A DNA stretch of 64,000 nt from Algoriphagus marinus (GTDB taxonomy: Bacteria; Bacteroidota; Bacteroidia; Cytophagales; Cyclobacteriaceae), in assembly GCF_001936475.1 (NCBI RefSeq), contig NZ_MSPQ01000008.1, positions 62,001-126,000 on the forward strand, given 5' to 3'. Numbering within the stretch: position 1 is the first letter of the stretch; the number at the start of each line of letters is the position of its first letter. Under the pieces are notes generated by a model. It ran no database searches. It saw only the letters and a program-made list of their open reading frames with translations, and was not told where the DNA came from. A program made the position numbers and the translations under genes. Positions 36,907-45,890 of this stretch are shown here, one piece after another.

Positions 36907-37554
36907 ATGATTTCGGATATAATATATAAAAATCATCCCCTTAAATTACTTCCGGAAAAAGCAATTTGGGAACCAAATCTATCAGCAATTTTCCTTGCCG
37001 ACTTGCATTTTGGGAAAGCAGCCCATTTCAGAAAATCAGGAATTCCGATACCTGAGCCCATTCATCAGGAAGATTTAAACCAAATTGCAAACCTGATTTT
37101 AAAGCACCAACCCAAAGATTTTTACTTTCTAGGGGATTTATTCCATAGTGATTGGAATGAGCAATGGGAAGTCCTGAATCAGTTTTTAAAGAATTTTACG
37201 GAAACAAAATTTCATCTGATCAAAGGGAATCATGACGTACTCTCCCCTATTGCCTATACTCGATCATCTTTTGAGATTCATCTAGAACCTCTGGCATTGG
37301 GTGATTTGTTGCTTTCGCACGAACCACTTGAAAGTGTTCCGGTCGATCAATTGAATCTTTGTGGACATATTCATCCAGGAATCAGATTGGTTGGGAAGGC
37401 AAGACAATCTGTTCGTATCCCGGTTTTTCATTTGAGAGGAAATCAACTTACGCTTCCGGCTTTTGGGAATTTTACAGGTTTGGCTCTTATCACTCCAAAA
37501 GCAGGCGATCAAATCTTTGGAGTAACTGGAAAAAAAATCATTCAAATCCTTTAA
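36907..37554 (+). CDS. Metallophosphoesterase, PdeM-like
   Basis: A 215-residue calcineurin-like phosphoesterase. Metal motifs in order are ADLHFGKAAHFRKSG, GDLFHSDWN, KGNHD and GHIHPG. The HFRKSGIPIP stretch is typical of PdeM, named for its usual genomic company with an ATP-dependent DNA ligase, a DEXH helicase and an exonuclease. None of these is near, so a DNA-repair role is less certain. ATG 36907 is chosen over TTG 36868. Confidence 0.82.
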   Translation: MISDIIYKNHPLKLLPEKAIWEPNLSAIFLADLHFGKAAHFRKSGIPIPEPIHQEDLNQIANLILKHQPKDFYFLGDLFHSDWNEQWEVLNQFLKNFTETKFHLIKGNHDVLSPIAYTRSSFEIHLEPLALGDLLLSHEPLESVPVDQLNLCGHIHPGIRLVGKARQSVRIPVFHLRGNQLTLPAFGNFTGLALITPKAGDQIFGVTGKKIIQIL

Positions 37555-37596
37555 CAGAATAAGATTGGCAATATCCTTGGGGAAGGTTAATTTTGA

Positions 37597-38502
37597 ATGA
37601 AGAAATCAATTATGGCAAATCATCCACGAAATAAAAAAACGCTGGGGCACTTCAAATTTGGAAGTGTTTTATTCAGTACTACATTATCGCTTTTCATTGT
37701 GGGACTCTTCGGAGTGATCTTGATTCAAGCAAAAACACTCACTAGCCTTATTCGGGAAAACATCGAGGTGCAGGTTTTTTTGGATAAAAATTTAGAGGAA
37801 AGCGAAATCAAAGCTATCGAGTCTAACCTTGCCGATAGATCATTTATATTGAGGAAAGCAGATACGCTGGCTTTACGCTTTGTGACAGATGAAGAAGCTG
37901 CGGCTACTTTTATTGAAAGTACTGGGGAAGATTTTACCAAGTTTTTAGAAGACAATCCGCTGAGAGATAGTTTCGTGATTTCTATTGCGGAGGAATTCCA
38001 GACTGGAGAACAGCTGGAAGCAATCGTGGCTGAGTTGGAGGAAATCCCTGGAATATTTGAGGTCTCTTACATGACTGACCTTGTGGATTCAATCAATAAG
38101 AATTTACTCAAAGTAAGCTTAGTCCTTGGGGGTTTTATTTTGATTTTAATTATCACTGTGGTGATGCTCATCAATAATACAATTCGATTGGCTCTATTTT
38201 CTCAGCGATTTTTGATTCGATCCATGCAATTGGTTGGAGCTACAAGAGGATTTATCCGTAAACCATTTCTTTCAAGAGCAATTATTTTCGGAATGCTAGC
38301 AGGTGGTTTTGCTTCACTGATTTTATTCCTTTTAGTTAAATATACCCAATCCTCAATCGAAGGATTTGCAATGCTTCAGAATCAAAACCTTCTTTTTCTA
38401 TTGTTTGGTGTACTAATTTTGGTAGGTGGAATTCTCTCGGTACTGAGTACCTTGCGTGCAGTGAATAAATATTTGAACATGTCTTTGGACGAACTCTATT
38501 AA
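37597..38502 (+). CDS. ftsX: Cell-division ABC permease FtsX
   Basis: A 301-residue protein with the FtsX plan: one membrane segment near residues 26-48, an extracytoplasmic domain (about 50-185, including IENNLADRSF-like helices), then three membrane segments. With FtsE it controls peptidoglycan hydrolases at the septum. A second in-frame ATG lies at 37612. It is followed by the DUF3098 gene after 2 bp, a Bacteroidota-specific neighbour. ftsE is not in this window. Confidence 0.9.
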   Translation: MKKSIMANHPRNKKTLGHFKFGSVLFSTTLSLFIVGLFGVILIQAKTLTSLIRENIEVQVFLDKNLEESEIKAIESNLADRSFILRKADTLALRFVTDEEAAATFIESTGEDFTKFLEDNPLRDSFVISIAEEFQTGEQLEAIVAELEEIPGIFEVSYMTDLVDSINKNLLKVSLVLGGFILILIITVVMLINNTIRLALFSQRFLIRSMQLVGATRGFIRKPFLSRAIIFGMLAGGFASLILFLLVKYTQSSIEGFAMLQNQNLLFLLFGVLILVGGILSVLSTLRAVNKYLNMSLDELY

Positions 38503-38504
38503 TA

Positions 38505-38714
38505 ATGAGCAAATCTTCTTTTCCTTTCTCTAGAAAAAATTATAAACTGATGCTAATCGGTATCGGTATGATCATCTTGGGTTTTGTCCTGATTAGTTTG
38601 GACGGCGAGCCCCATGGCAATGGCATACTTGGTCTGACAATTGGGCCCATTGTGACTTTGGCAGGATTTATTTTTGAATTCTATGCGATTTTCGCAAAAA
38701 CTGATTCTAATTAA
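38505..38714 (+). CDS. DUF3098 small membrane protein
   Basis: A 69-residue protein with two membrane helices (about 13-30 and 41-62) joined by a short loop DGEPHGNG, matching DUF3098. It nearly always follows ftsX in Bacteroidota, suggesting a division or envelope role; none is proven. It starts 2 bp after ftsX and ends 51 bp before truB. No uppP lies between them here. Confidence 0.88.
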   Translation: MSKSSFPFSRKNYKLMLIGIGMIILGFVLISLDGEPHGNGILGLTIGPIVTLAGFIFEFYAIFAKTDSN

Positions 38715-38765
38715 TTATCGTGAATTTCAAGGAGAATAGGATGTTTTCCTTTTCTTCCAAAATAG

Positions 38766-39449
38766 ATGGAACAAGAGCCATACGCTGAGTTATTTTTAAT
38801 TGATAAGCCCTTTAAGTGGACTTCTTTTGACGTAGTTCGAAAAGTTAGAAATACGCTAAAAATAAAAAAAGTAGGTCATGCTGGTACTTTGGATCCTTTA
38901 GCTACGGGACTTCTAATCGTCTGCGCTGGCAAAATGACCAAGCAGATTGATACGTTCATGGGTCAGGAAAAAGAGTATACCGGAACCTTTGAAATCGGAG
39001 CTACAACGGATTCATTTGATTTGGAACAACCAGTAATTCAAGTAGCTGATCCTGCTGGAATTTCATTGAGTGATGTAGAAGCTGCAGTGAAAGAACTTAC
39101 AGGGGATATTTTACAGATTCCTCCCATGCATTCCGCAATTAAAGTAGATGGAAAGCGGGTATATGAATCTGCCAGAAAAGGCATTGACGTTAAGATGGAG
39201 CAAAGGCCGGTTACTGTCAGTGAGTTTGAAATAACCAGATTTGAAAACCCTACCGTTGAATTTCGAATAGTCTGTTCAAAGGGGACTTATATTCGAAGCC
39301 TAGCACGGGATCTTGGAGACAAACTAGGAGTTGGTGCCTACATGAGTTCGCTTTGTCGAACTCGAATTGGTGAATTCACTTTAGCTGAAAGCAAGAATTT
39401 GGATAATCTTATCGAAGAAATCAAATTAAGATCTGATGAAAATCTATGA
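38766..39449 (+). CDS. truB: tRNA pseudouridine-55 synthase
   Basis: A 227-residue TruB. The catalytic Asp is in GHAGTLDPLATGLL, and the N-terminal IDKPFKWTSFD is the usual start motif. KGTYIRSLARDLG binds the target uridine. The C-terminal PUA domain is absent, as in many bacterial short forms. It modifies U55 in the T-loop of tRNA. It overlaps ribF by 14 bp, a classic truB-ribF couple. Confidence 0.94.
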   Translation: MEQEPYAELFLIDKPFKWTSFDVVRKVRNTLKIKKVGHAGTLDPLATGLLIVCAGKMTKQIDTFMGQEKEYTGTFEIGATTDSFDLEQPVIQVADPAGISLSDVEAAVKELTGDILQIPPMHSAIKVDGKRVYESARKGIDVKMEQRPVTVSEFEITRFENPTVEFRIVCSKGTYIRSLARDLGDKLGVGAYMSSLCRTRIGEFTLAESKNLDNLIEEIKLRSDENL

Positions 39450-40359
39450 GGGCTTAGCTGACTTTCCAAAGCTTAAAAATGCGGTGGTTACCAGTGGGAC
39501 TTTTGATGGAGTTCATTTAGGTCATCAAAAAATCTTACAACGGATTCGGGAAATTGCCAAAAGTATTGATGGAGAAACGGTTTTAATTACTTTTTGGCCT
39601 CATCCAAGATTGGTTCTTTTTCCTAATGAACACAATCTTAGGCTTCTTAGCACATTTGAGGAAAAGACAAAGCTGCTCAGACAGTTTGGTGTTGATCATC
39701 TGGTTTCTATTCCCTTTACAAAGGAGTTTTCTGAATTGAGTTCAGAAGAATTTATTCAAACCGTATTAGTGGATAAGATCCGATGCAAGAAACTAGTCAT
39801 TGGATATGATCATAGGTTTGGCAAAAATCGTGAAGGAAGCTTTGACTATCTTCAAGCGAATCATTCCAAATTTGGATTTGAATTGGAGGAAATATCCCGT
39901 CAGGATGTGGATGATATTGGTGTTTCAAGCACCAAAATAAGAAAAGCACTGGAGGCTGGAGATGTGATTACTGCTATTAATTATTTGGGGAGGCCCTATG
40001 AATTAAATGGTTTGGTAATAAAAGGACAACAGATTGGTAGATCAATTGGATTTCCAACAGCAAATATCCACATCCCCAATGATTACAAACTAATCCCCAA
40101 AGACGGTGTTTATGCTGTAGAGGCAATGGTAAATGAAAAAATTTACAAAGCCATGCTCAATATCGGAAATAGACCAACTGTAGATGGTCATAAAAAAACT
40201 GTTGAAGCTCATTTGTTCGATTTTCAAGGTGATTTGTATGATAAACAGATCACTATATATTTCAAGGCATTCTTAAGAGAAGAGCGAAAATTTGAAGGAT
40301 TGGAAGCCTTGAAAGCTCAGTTAAGTCTGGATCAAGTAAACGCTAAAAAATTGCTTTAA
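39436..40359 (+). CDS. ribF: Bifunctional riboflavin kinase / FAD synthetase
   Basis: A 307-residue enzyme: N-terminal FAD synthetase (TFDGVHLGHQKIL nucleotidyl-transfer motif, GYDHRFGKNREG, and SSTKIRKAL), C-terminal riboflavin kinase (GRSIGFPTANI, GVYAV, MLNIGNRPT). It makes FMN and FAD from riboflavin. The start lies inside truB (14-bp overlap). Confidence 0.95.
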   Translation: MKIYEGLADFPKLKNAVVTSGTFDGVHLGHQKILQRIREIAKSIDGETVLITFWPHPRLVLFPNEHNLRLLSTFEEKTKLLRQFGVDHLVSIPFTKEFSELSSEEFIQTVLVDKIRCKKLVIGYDHRFGKNREGSFDYLQANHSKFGFELEEISRQDVDDIGVSSTKIRKALEAGDVITAINYLGRPYELNGLVIKGQQIGRSIGFPTANIHIPNDYKLIPKDGVYAVEAMVNEKIYKAMLNIGNRPTVDGHKKTVEAHLFDFQGDLYDKQITIYFKAFLREERKFEGLEALKAQLSLDQVNAKKLL

Positions 40360-40369
40360 ACCCAAATAT

Positions 40370-41065
40370 ATGATTGATAAAACTGTAAAAAATGCCCAAG
40401 TCGCAGTGGCTGATATTCCAAGTAATTGCATGCTTATGATGGGAGGTTTTGGCCTATCGGGTATACCCGAAAACTGTATTTCAGCATTGTTAGAGCGAGA
40501 CATCAACGGACTGACAATTGTGTCAAATAACGCAGGTGTAGATGATTTTGGAATAGGACTATTGCTTAAAAAGCGGATGGTTAAGAAAATGATTTCAAGT
40601 TATGTAGGCGAAAATGCAGAGTTTGAAAGGCAATTGTTAAACGGTGAGCTAGAAGTAGATTTAATCCCACAGGGGACTTTGGCAGAACGTGTCAGAGCTG
40701 GTGGTGCAGGTATTCCTGCTTTCTTTACTCCTGCAGGTGTCGGGACGGAAGTAGCTGAAGGAAAAGAAACAAGGGTATTTGAGGGGAAAACATATTTGAT
40801 GGAAAATTGGCTTAAAGCTGATTTTTCTATTGTAAAAGCCTGGAAAGGTGATACTGCTGGAAACCTGATTTATAAAGGAACAGCCAGAAATTTTAACCCA
40901 ATTATGGCTACTGCGGGAAAAATCTGTATTGCAGAGGTAGAAGAACTTGTACCGGCCGGGGAGCTGGATCCCAATGAAATTCATACGCCTGGAATTTACG
41001 TTCAAAGGATATTCCAAGGGGTTAATTATGAAAAAAGAATCGAACAGCGAACCATTTCCAAATAA
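40370..41065 (+). CDS. scoA: 3-oxoacid CoA-transferase subunit A
   Basis: A 231-residue CoA-transferase family I alpha subunit. MMGGFGLSGIPENCI is the signature, and GGAGIPAFFTPAGVGTEVAEG is the conserved middle. It pairs with the B subunit 7 bp downstream to exchange CoA between succinyl-CoA and a 3-oxoacid such as acetoacetate, linking ketone bodies with the TCA cycle. Substrate choice is inferred from closest family. It is 10 bp after ribF, so it may share the transcript. Confidence 0.92.
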   Translation: MIDKTVKNAQVAVADIPSNCMLMMGGFGLSGIPENCISALLERDINGLTIVSNNAGVDDFGIGLLLKKRMVKKMISSYVGENAEFERQLLNGELEVDLIPQGTLAERVRAGGAGIPAFFTPAGVGTEVAEGKETRVFEGKTYLMENWLKADFSIVKAWKGDTAGNLIYKGTARNFNPIMATAGKICIAEVEELVPAGELDPNEIHTPGIYVQRIFQGVNYEKRIEQRTISK

Positions 41066-41072
41066 ACCCACT

Positions 41073-41732
41073 ATGCTAACTAAAGATCAAATCGCACAGC
41101 GAATCGCCAAAGAGGTAAAAAATGGGCAATACATCAATCTTGGAATTGGTATTCCCACTTTGGTGGCAAACTATATCCCGGAAGATTTGGACGTAGTGCT
41201 CCAATCTGAAAATGGACTTTTGGGAATTGGCCCCTTCCCAACTGAAGCTGAAGTAGATCCTGACTTAATAAATGCAGGTAAACAAACTATAACTTTGGCA
41301 AAAGGGTCAGCCCTTTTCAATTCTGCCGAGTCTTTTGCCATGATCAGAGGTGGTCATGTGCATCTTACGATTCTGGGAGCTATGGAAGTATCTGAAAATG
41401 GTGACATCGCAAACTGGAAAATCCCTGGAAAAATGGTGAAAGGAATGGGTGGCGCAATGGATCTGGTAGCTTCAGCGGACAATATTATAGTTGCGATGCA
41501 GCACTGTTCAAAAAGCGGTGAATCGAAATTGCTTCCAGCTTGCTCTTTACCAATCACAGGAATTCGATGTGTCAAAAAAATAGTCTCGGATTTGGCGGTA
41601 TTGGAAGTCTTGCCTGAAGGCGGTTTCTTACTAAAAGAGCGGGCACCTGGAGTTTCAGTTGAGGAAATAAAGTCAAAAACAGCTGGTAAATTGATCATTG
41701 AGGGAGAAATTCCAGAGATGATTTTCGATTAA
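41073..41732 (+). CDS. scoB: 3-oxoacid CoA-transferase subunit B
   Basis: A 219-residue beta subunit carrying the catalytic Glu (E46 in SENGLLGIG). GIGIPTLVANYI and MGGAMDLVASA are family marks. The start at 41073 is chosen over 40947, which lies inside scoA in another frame. With the A subunit it forms the active enzyme. Confidence 0.92.
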   Translation: MLTKDQIAQRIAKEVKNGQYINLGIGIPTLVANYIPEDLDVVLQSENGLLGIGPFPTEAEVDPDLINAGKQTITLAKGSALFNSAESFAMIRGGHVHLTILGAMEVSENGDIANWKIPGKMVKGMGGAMDLVASADNIIVAMQHCSKSGESKLLPACSLPITGIRCVKKIVSDLAVLEVLPEGGFLLKERAPGVSVEEIKSKTAGKLIIEGEIPEMIFD

Positions 41733-41809
41733 AATGAACTGAAAGAACATTCTTGGAGTTTGCTGAATAATTTTGAAATCAGAGTAAAAAGAGAGTTAAC
41801 ATAAATTGA

Positions 41810-42148
41810 ATGAAAAAATCAGATATCCATTTTCAGGTAGAACTAGACGAAAATAGTTTACCAAAAGCCATTCGATGGGATGCTTCAGACAAAGAAGGCG
41901 AAGGTTTAGAGTCCACAAAAAGCATCAGTTTGAATGTTTGGGACAATTTGAATCATAGTACACTCAGAATTGACCTTTGGACTGAAGAAATGTCCGTGGC
42001 AGAGATGAAGCGATTTTATATTGATATTCTTGGAGGAATGGCCCAAACTATCTTGAACAGTACAGGTGATGAGTACATGTCAGAAGAGATGAAAGATCTT
42101 TGCGATCGTCTCGTAAGACATGTAAATGAAGAGAATAGTAAAAAATGA
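41810..42148 (+). CDS. gldC: Gliding motility protein GldC
   Basis: A 112-residue soluble protein recognisable as GldC by IHFQVELDENSLPKAIRWDA near the start and EEMSVAEMKRFYIDIL in the middle. In Flavobacterium GldC helps stabilise GldB and improves gliding efficiency. No gldB lies nearby in this window. It is monocistronic or at the end of the CoA-transferase unit, with a strong terminator after it. Its presence supports a Bacteroidota host. Confidence 0.92.
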   Translation: MKKSDIHFQVELDENSLPKAIRWDASDKEGEGLESTKSISLNVWDNLNHSTLRIDLWTEEMSVAEMKRFYIDILGGMAQTILNSTGDEYMSEEMKDLCDRLVRHVNEENSKK

Positions 42149-42166
42149 TACTTTTGATTAAGATCA

Positions 42167-42200
42167 AAAAAACCTGATGACAATCAGGTTTTTTTTTTAT
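42167..42200 (+). terminator. Intrinsic terminator after gldC
   Basis: A 12-bp stem AAAAAACCTGAT / ATCAGGTTTTTT with loop GACA, followed by a run of T. The remaining 42201-42454 before the receptor gene shows only AT-rich sequence, in which I see no further element. Confidence 0.9.
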
Positions 42201-42454
42201 GGTAAATTCTTCAGTAAAAAACATTCATTTTTCAATTTTATAAAAAAGTAGCAGATTCATTCTAGTATAACCAATTGCACGCCCTAAAAAATTGAAAATC
42301 AACAATAAACTACCTCAGTTTCCAAAATTAGATTATTTTTAGATTTTAGTTTTGTGATTAAAATTTGGGTTCAAATATTTTTTTATTCGCTAATTAGGCT
42401 AAATTTCGGACAATTACACCCAATCAATTATCAAATAAATCCCTAAATAAAAGT

Positions 42455-45226
42455 ATGCCTATGAGCTACATTACTTCAAGAATGAAGGGTTCGGTATTCC
42501 TGTTCACCCTTCTAGTTTCCTTAATATCGGTACAAGCATTTGGACAAACCGTGGTAAAAGGAACAATTATCGATGCTGAGACAAAAGAAACCCTAGTGGG
42601 GGTAAATATCTTGGTAAAAGGAAAAGTGATAGGAACTATTACGGATTTATCCGGAAAATACACGCTAAGTGTAAATCAGGAGCCTCCTTTTACTTTGGTC
42701 TTTTCTATGGTAGGTTACAATACCAAGGAAGTAGAGATTACAAATGGAATGACTACCCTTGACATGGCTTTGACAGAAACCTCCATTTTAGGTCAAGAAG
42801 TGGTTGTGTCGGCTTCTAGAGTTGAGGAAGGAGTTTTGCAATCGCCTGTTTCCATTGAGAAAATGGATATTATTGCGATTCGAGATGCTCCTCAAGCGAG
42901 TTTCTATGACGCCTTGAATAATCTTAAGGGAGTAGAAATGAGTACGCAGTCGTTGACATTTAAGTCTTTCAACACGAGAGGTTTCAACGCCAATGGCAAC
43001 GTAAGAACCGTTCAAATGATTGACGGAATGGATAACCAGGCTCCTGGTTTGAATTTCGCAGTAGGTAATATCGTAGGTATTTCTGAACTGGATCTTGAAA
43101 GTGTAGAATTACTTCCTGGTGCTTCTTCAGCTCTTTATGGTCCAAACGCTATCAATGGTATTCTATTGATGAATTCCAAAAACCCATTCCAATATCAGGG
43201 ATTGTCAGCTAGCGTTAGAACAGGTATCATGGATGAATCAGGAAGAAGTACTCCTACGACTGGATTCTATGATTTCTCAGCTCGTTATGCAAAAGCTTTT
43301 AGCGATAAAGTTGCATTCAAAGTTAACGTACAATATTTAGAAGCTGATGATTGGCAAGCAAATGACTTTAGAGATCAGTCTCTTCTAAACGGTTCATCAA
43401 TTGCAGGTGGTACAAGAGAAAATAATCCTGGATTCAATGGAGTGAATATTTACGGAGATGAAACTAGCGTAAATATGCAAAGTATTGCCCAAGGTTTAGT
43501 TAATGCAGGCTTCTTGCCTAGTGCTGCTCTTGGTATTATTCCAAATACATTTATTTCAAGAACTGGATATGCAGAAAGAGATCTTGCAGATTATGGTACG
43601 AAATCTTTGAAATTAAATGCTGCCATTCATTGGAGATTAAATGACAGAGTAGAAGCTATTCTTCAGGGTAATTACGGTTTTGGTACTACAGTTTATACAG
43701 GAGCTGACAGGTATTCGATTGCGAATTTCAAACTTGGACAGTACAAAGCAGAATTGAGAGGTTCAAACTGGTATGTAAGAGCTTATACTACTCAAGAGCG
43801 ATCAGGTGATGCTTTTGCTGTTGGTATCGCCGCTCAGGGAATTAACGAAGCTTGGAAACCAAGCACAACCTGGTTTCCACAATATGTAGGAGCTTATGCA
43901 GGAGCAATTTTACAAGGTGCAGATCCCACAGCAGCTCATAGTTTTGCTAGAGGGATCGCGGACGATGGAAGATTAGAGCCTGGAACACCTCAGTTTAACC
44001 AAGCTTTGGCAGGTGTAACAAGTAGGCCAATTCCAGGAGATGCCAATGGTGTAGGAGCTCAGTTTGTAGATAAAACAAACTTGTATCACTTTGAAGGTTC
44101 TTACAACCTATCTGATCAAATTAAATTTGCAGAATTTATAGTAGGTGCTAATTATAGAATTTATCAACTGAATTCTGAAAAAACACTATTTGCAACAGAT
44201 GAGAATGGGGATGAATTTACTATTGCTGAATATGGTGGATATGTTCAGGGTTCAAAGAAGCTTTTCAATGATAAATTCAAATTAACAGCTTCTGCTCGTT
44301 ATGATAAGAATGAGAACTTTGCAGGTCAGTGGTCTCCAAGAGTATCTGGAGTGTTTACTCAAGGGAATCACAATATTAGAGCTTCTTATCAGACTGGATT
44401 TAGAATTCCAACTACTCAGGATCAGTACATTGATCTAGTAACTCCTCAAGCAAGATTAATTGGTGGTCTTCCTTTGTTTAGAGATAGATATAATTTGACA
44501 ACTGGACCAGTTTTCACACTTCAAGACGCCCTTTCTGGGAACTTTACAAATCCATATCAATTCACCGAATTTAAGCCTGAGACAGTTAAATCTATAGAAT
44601 TTGGATATAAGGCTCTATGGGGAAATAAATTTTTAGTAGATGCATATTATTACAATAATAGATTTGAGAATTTCATTGGTGGTCAAGTAATTGTTCAGCC
44701 AGCACCTACACAATCAAATCCCGCTGCTAGAAACGTTTATTCCCTTCCAACAAATAGAACTGAGACTATTAAGTCTTGGGGTTGGGCTTTAGGTTTGGAT
44801 TATAAATTGCCAAAGAATTATACGATTGGAGGTAATGTTTCCTTCAATACTTTGACAAATTTGGAAGAATTAGCTGAAACTGGTTTCCAGCCAAGTTTCA
44901 ATACTCCTGAATATAGATATGTATTGAATTTTGCAAACAGAGAAGTAGTCAAAAATCTAGGCTTTGCAGTGGCTTACAGATGGCAAGGCGAATTTGTTTG
45001 GCAGTCTTCTTTCGTAGGTCCTTCAGTGTCTACTCAGCAACTTTCAGTAATGCCGGCATTCGGTACATTTGACGCTCAAGTAAGCTATAAGCTAAAGAGC
45101 TTGAAGTCAATCTTAAAAGTTGGTGGATCTAACTTATTTAACGATGGCTATCGACAAGCTTGGGGTAACCCGACTGTTGGAACGATGTATTTCGTAAGCT
45201 TGACTTTTGACGAGTTCTTGAATTAA
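42455..45226 (+). CDS. TonB-dependent receptor with carboxypeptidase-regulatory-like domain
   Basis: A 923-residue outer-membrane receptor. In order: a signal peptide (cleavage after AFGQ, about residue 32), a carboxypeptidase-regulatory-like domain (TVVKGTIIDAETKETLVGVN, 33-115), a plug (SPVSIEKMD, TRGFNANG, GASSALYGPNAING), and a beta barrel ending with an aromatic-rich strand. It imports a large or scarce nutrient with TonB energy; the ligand is unknown. No SusD-like partner is adjacent, so it is not a Sus-type pair. The SxxSR-like TonB contact is not obvious. Confidence 0.9.
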   Translation: MPMSYITSRMKGSVFLFTLLVSLISVQAFGQTVVKGTIIDAETKETLVGVNILVKGKVIGTITDLSGKYTLSVNQEPPFTLVFSMVGYNTKEVEITNGMTTLDMALTETSILGQEVVVSASRVEEGVLQSPVSIEKMDIIAIRDAPQASFYDALNNLKGVEMSTQSLTFKSFNTRGFNANGNVRTVQMIDGMDNQAPGLNFAVGNIVGISELDLESVELLPGASSALYGPNAINGILLMNSKNPFQYQGLSASVRTGIMDESGRSTPTTGFYDFSARYAKAFSDKVAFKVNVQYLEADDWQANDFRDQSLLNGSSIAGGTRENNPGFNGVNIYGDETSVNMQSIAQGLVNAGFLPSAALGIIPNTFISRTGYAERDLADYGTKSLKLNAAIHWRLNDRVEAILQGNYGFGTTVYTGADRYSIANFKLGQYKAELRGSNWYVRAYTTQERSGDAFAVGIAAQGINEAWKPSTTWFPQYVGAYAGAILQGADPTAAHSFARGIADDGRLEPGTPQFNQALAGVTSRPIPGDANGVGAQFVDKTNLYHFEGSYNLSDQIKFAEFIVGANYRIYQLNSEKTLFATDENGDEFTIAEYGGYVQGSKKLFNDKFKLTASARYDKNENFAGQWSPRVSGVFTQGNHNIRASYQTGFRIPTTQDQYIDLVTPQARLIGGLPLFRDRYNLTTGPVFTLQDALSGNFTNPYQFTEFKPETVKSIEFGYKALWGNKFLVDAYYYNNRFENFIGGQVIVQPAPTQSNPAARNVYSLPTNRTETIKSWGWALGLDYKLPKNYTIGGNVSFNTLTNLEELAETGFQPSFNTPEYRYVLNFANREVVKNLGFAVAYRWQGEFVWQSSFVGPSVSTQQLSVMPAFGTFDAQVSYKLKSLKSILKVGGSNLFNDGYRQAWGNPTVGTMYFVSLTFDEFLN

Positions 45227-45252
45227 TCTTCAAGCGTCACTTTAAAGTACCT

Positions 45253-45290
45253 AAAGCCATCTCAATTTGAGATGGCTTTTTCTTTTTTTG
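45253..45290 (+). terminator. Intrinsic terminator after the TonB-dependent receptor
   Basis: Stem AAAGCCATCTC / GAGATGGCTTT with loop AATTT, then a T-rich run (TTTTTCTTTTTTT). Confidence 0.9.
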
Positions 45291-45890
45291 GTACTACCAC
45301 AAACTTAATGGAGTCGGCCTAGAGGGTTTTGATTAGAAAACCTGAAAAACATTCTTTTGGACATTTTATGAATATCCTGCGTCAAATTCTTTTATAGAAT
45401 GTCTCAACCGAAGGTTACTGCAATATATCATCCTTAAGGCGCGGGGGTGGACATGGAAGCGGGCCGGCGGTGGCATGTGGGGAGAAGCATTTCCATGTCT
45501 TGGACTTTTGCTTCTTTCGGGCCAAGCCAAAAGAAGGAAGAATAGCTTAGTAATGGATTGACCGTATCGTCATCATTTTAAGCGGAATGTTTTAGAGATT
45601 AAATCAAATTATACTCTTTGAAATCGCTGCGTTGAATAATATTATCTAGCCCTATAAAAAACATATTTCCACTAAATTAAGGGTAAATCTCTTTTTTTAA
45701 AGCCTTGGCAAGACGAAGTGTTAGCGATCAATTTAGAAAGAATCAAACCCAGCCTAGGAAAAATCGAATTACTGATACTAGAAATAAACTCAGGTTGAGT
45801 CAAATCAATTATGAGTAAAATCAATTAGAAATGATCGTTTTTTCGTGGATATACTTTCCGATGGAAGTTATCTCACCTAATGAGAATATC
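45291..45890. other. Gene-free stretch, 600 bp
   Basis: I find no convincing coding frame or RNA gene between the receptor terminator and the PIG-L gene. Apart from the GC-rich repeat at 45435-45540, it is AT-rich. A fragment near 45704-45730 (GCCTTGGCAAGACGAAGTGTTAGCG) vaguely recalls decayed intergenic repeats of this group but is too short to assign. Confidence 0.5.
45435..45540. repeat. GC-rich inverted-repeat element
   Basis: A sharply GC-rich island in AT-rich surroundings. GACATGGAA (45450-45458) pairs with TTCCATGTC (45491-45499) around a G-rich loop. A second imperfect palindrome follows: CTTTTGCTT ... AAGCCAAAAG (45505-45532). The part from 45495 resembles the TTTTGCTTCTTT...AAAAGAAG sequences I know between genes in Cytophagales. 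It is probably a dispersed non-coding repeat; only this copy is visible. Confidence 0.5.

Noticed and set aside
40947..41072. Upstream start for CoA-transferase subunit B
   Set aside because: It would overlap subunit A in another frame by about 120 bp; the family N-terminus begins at 41073.
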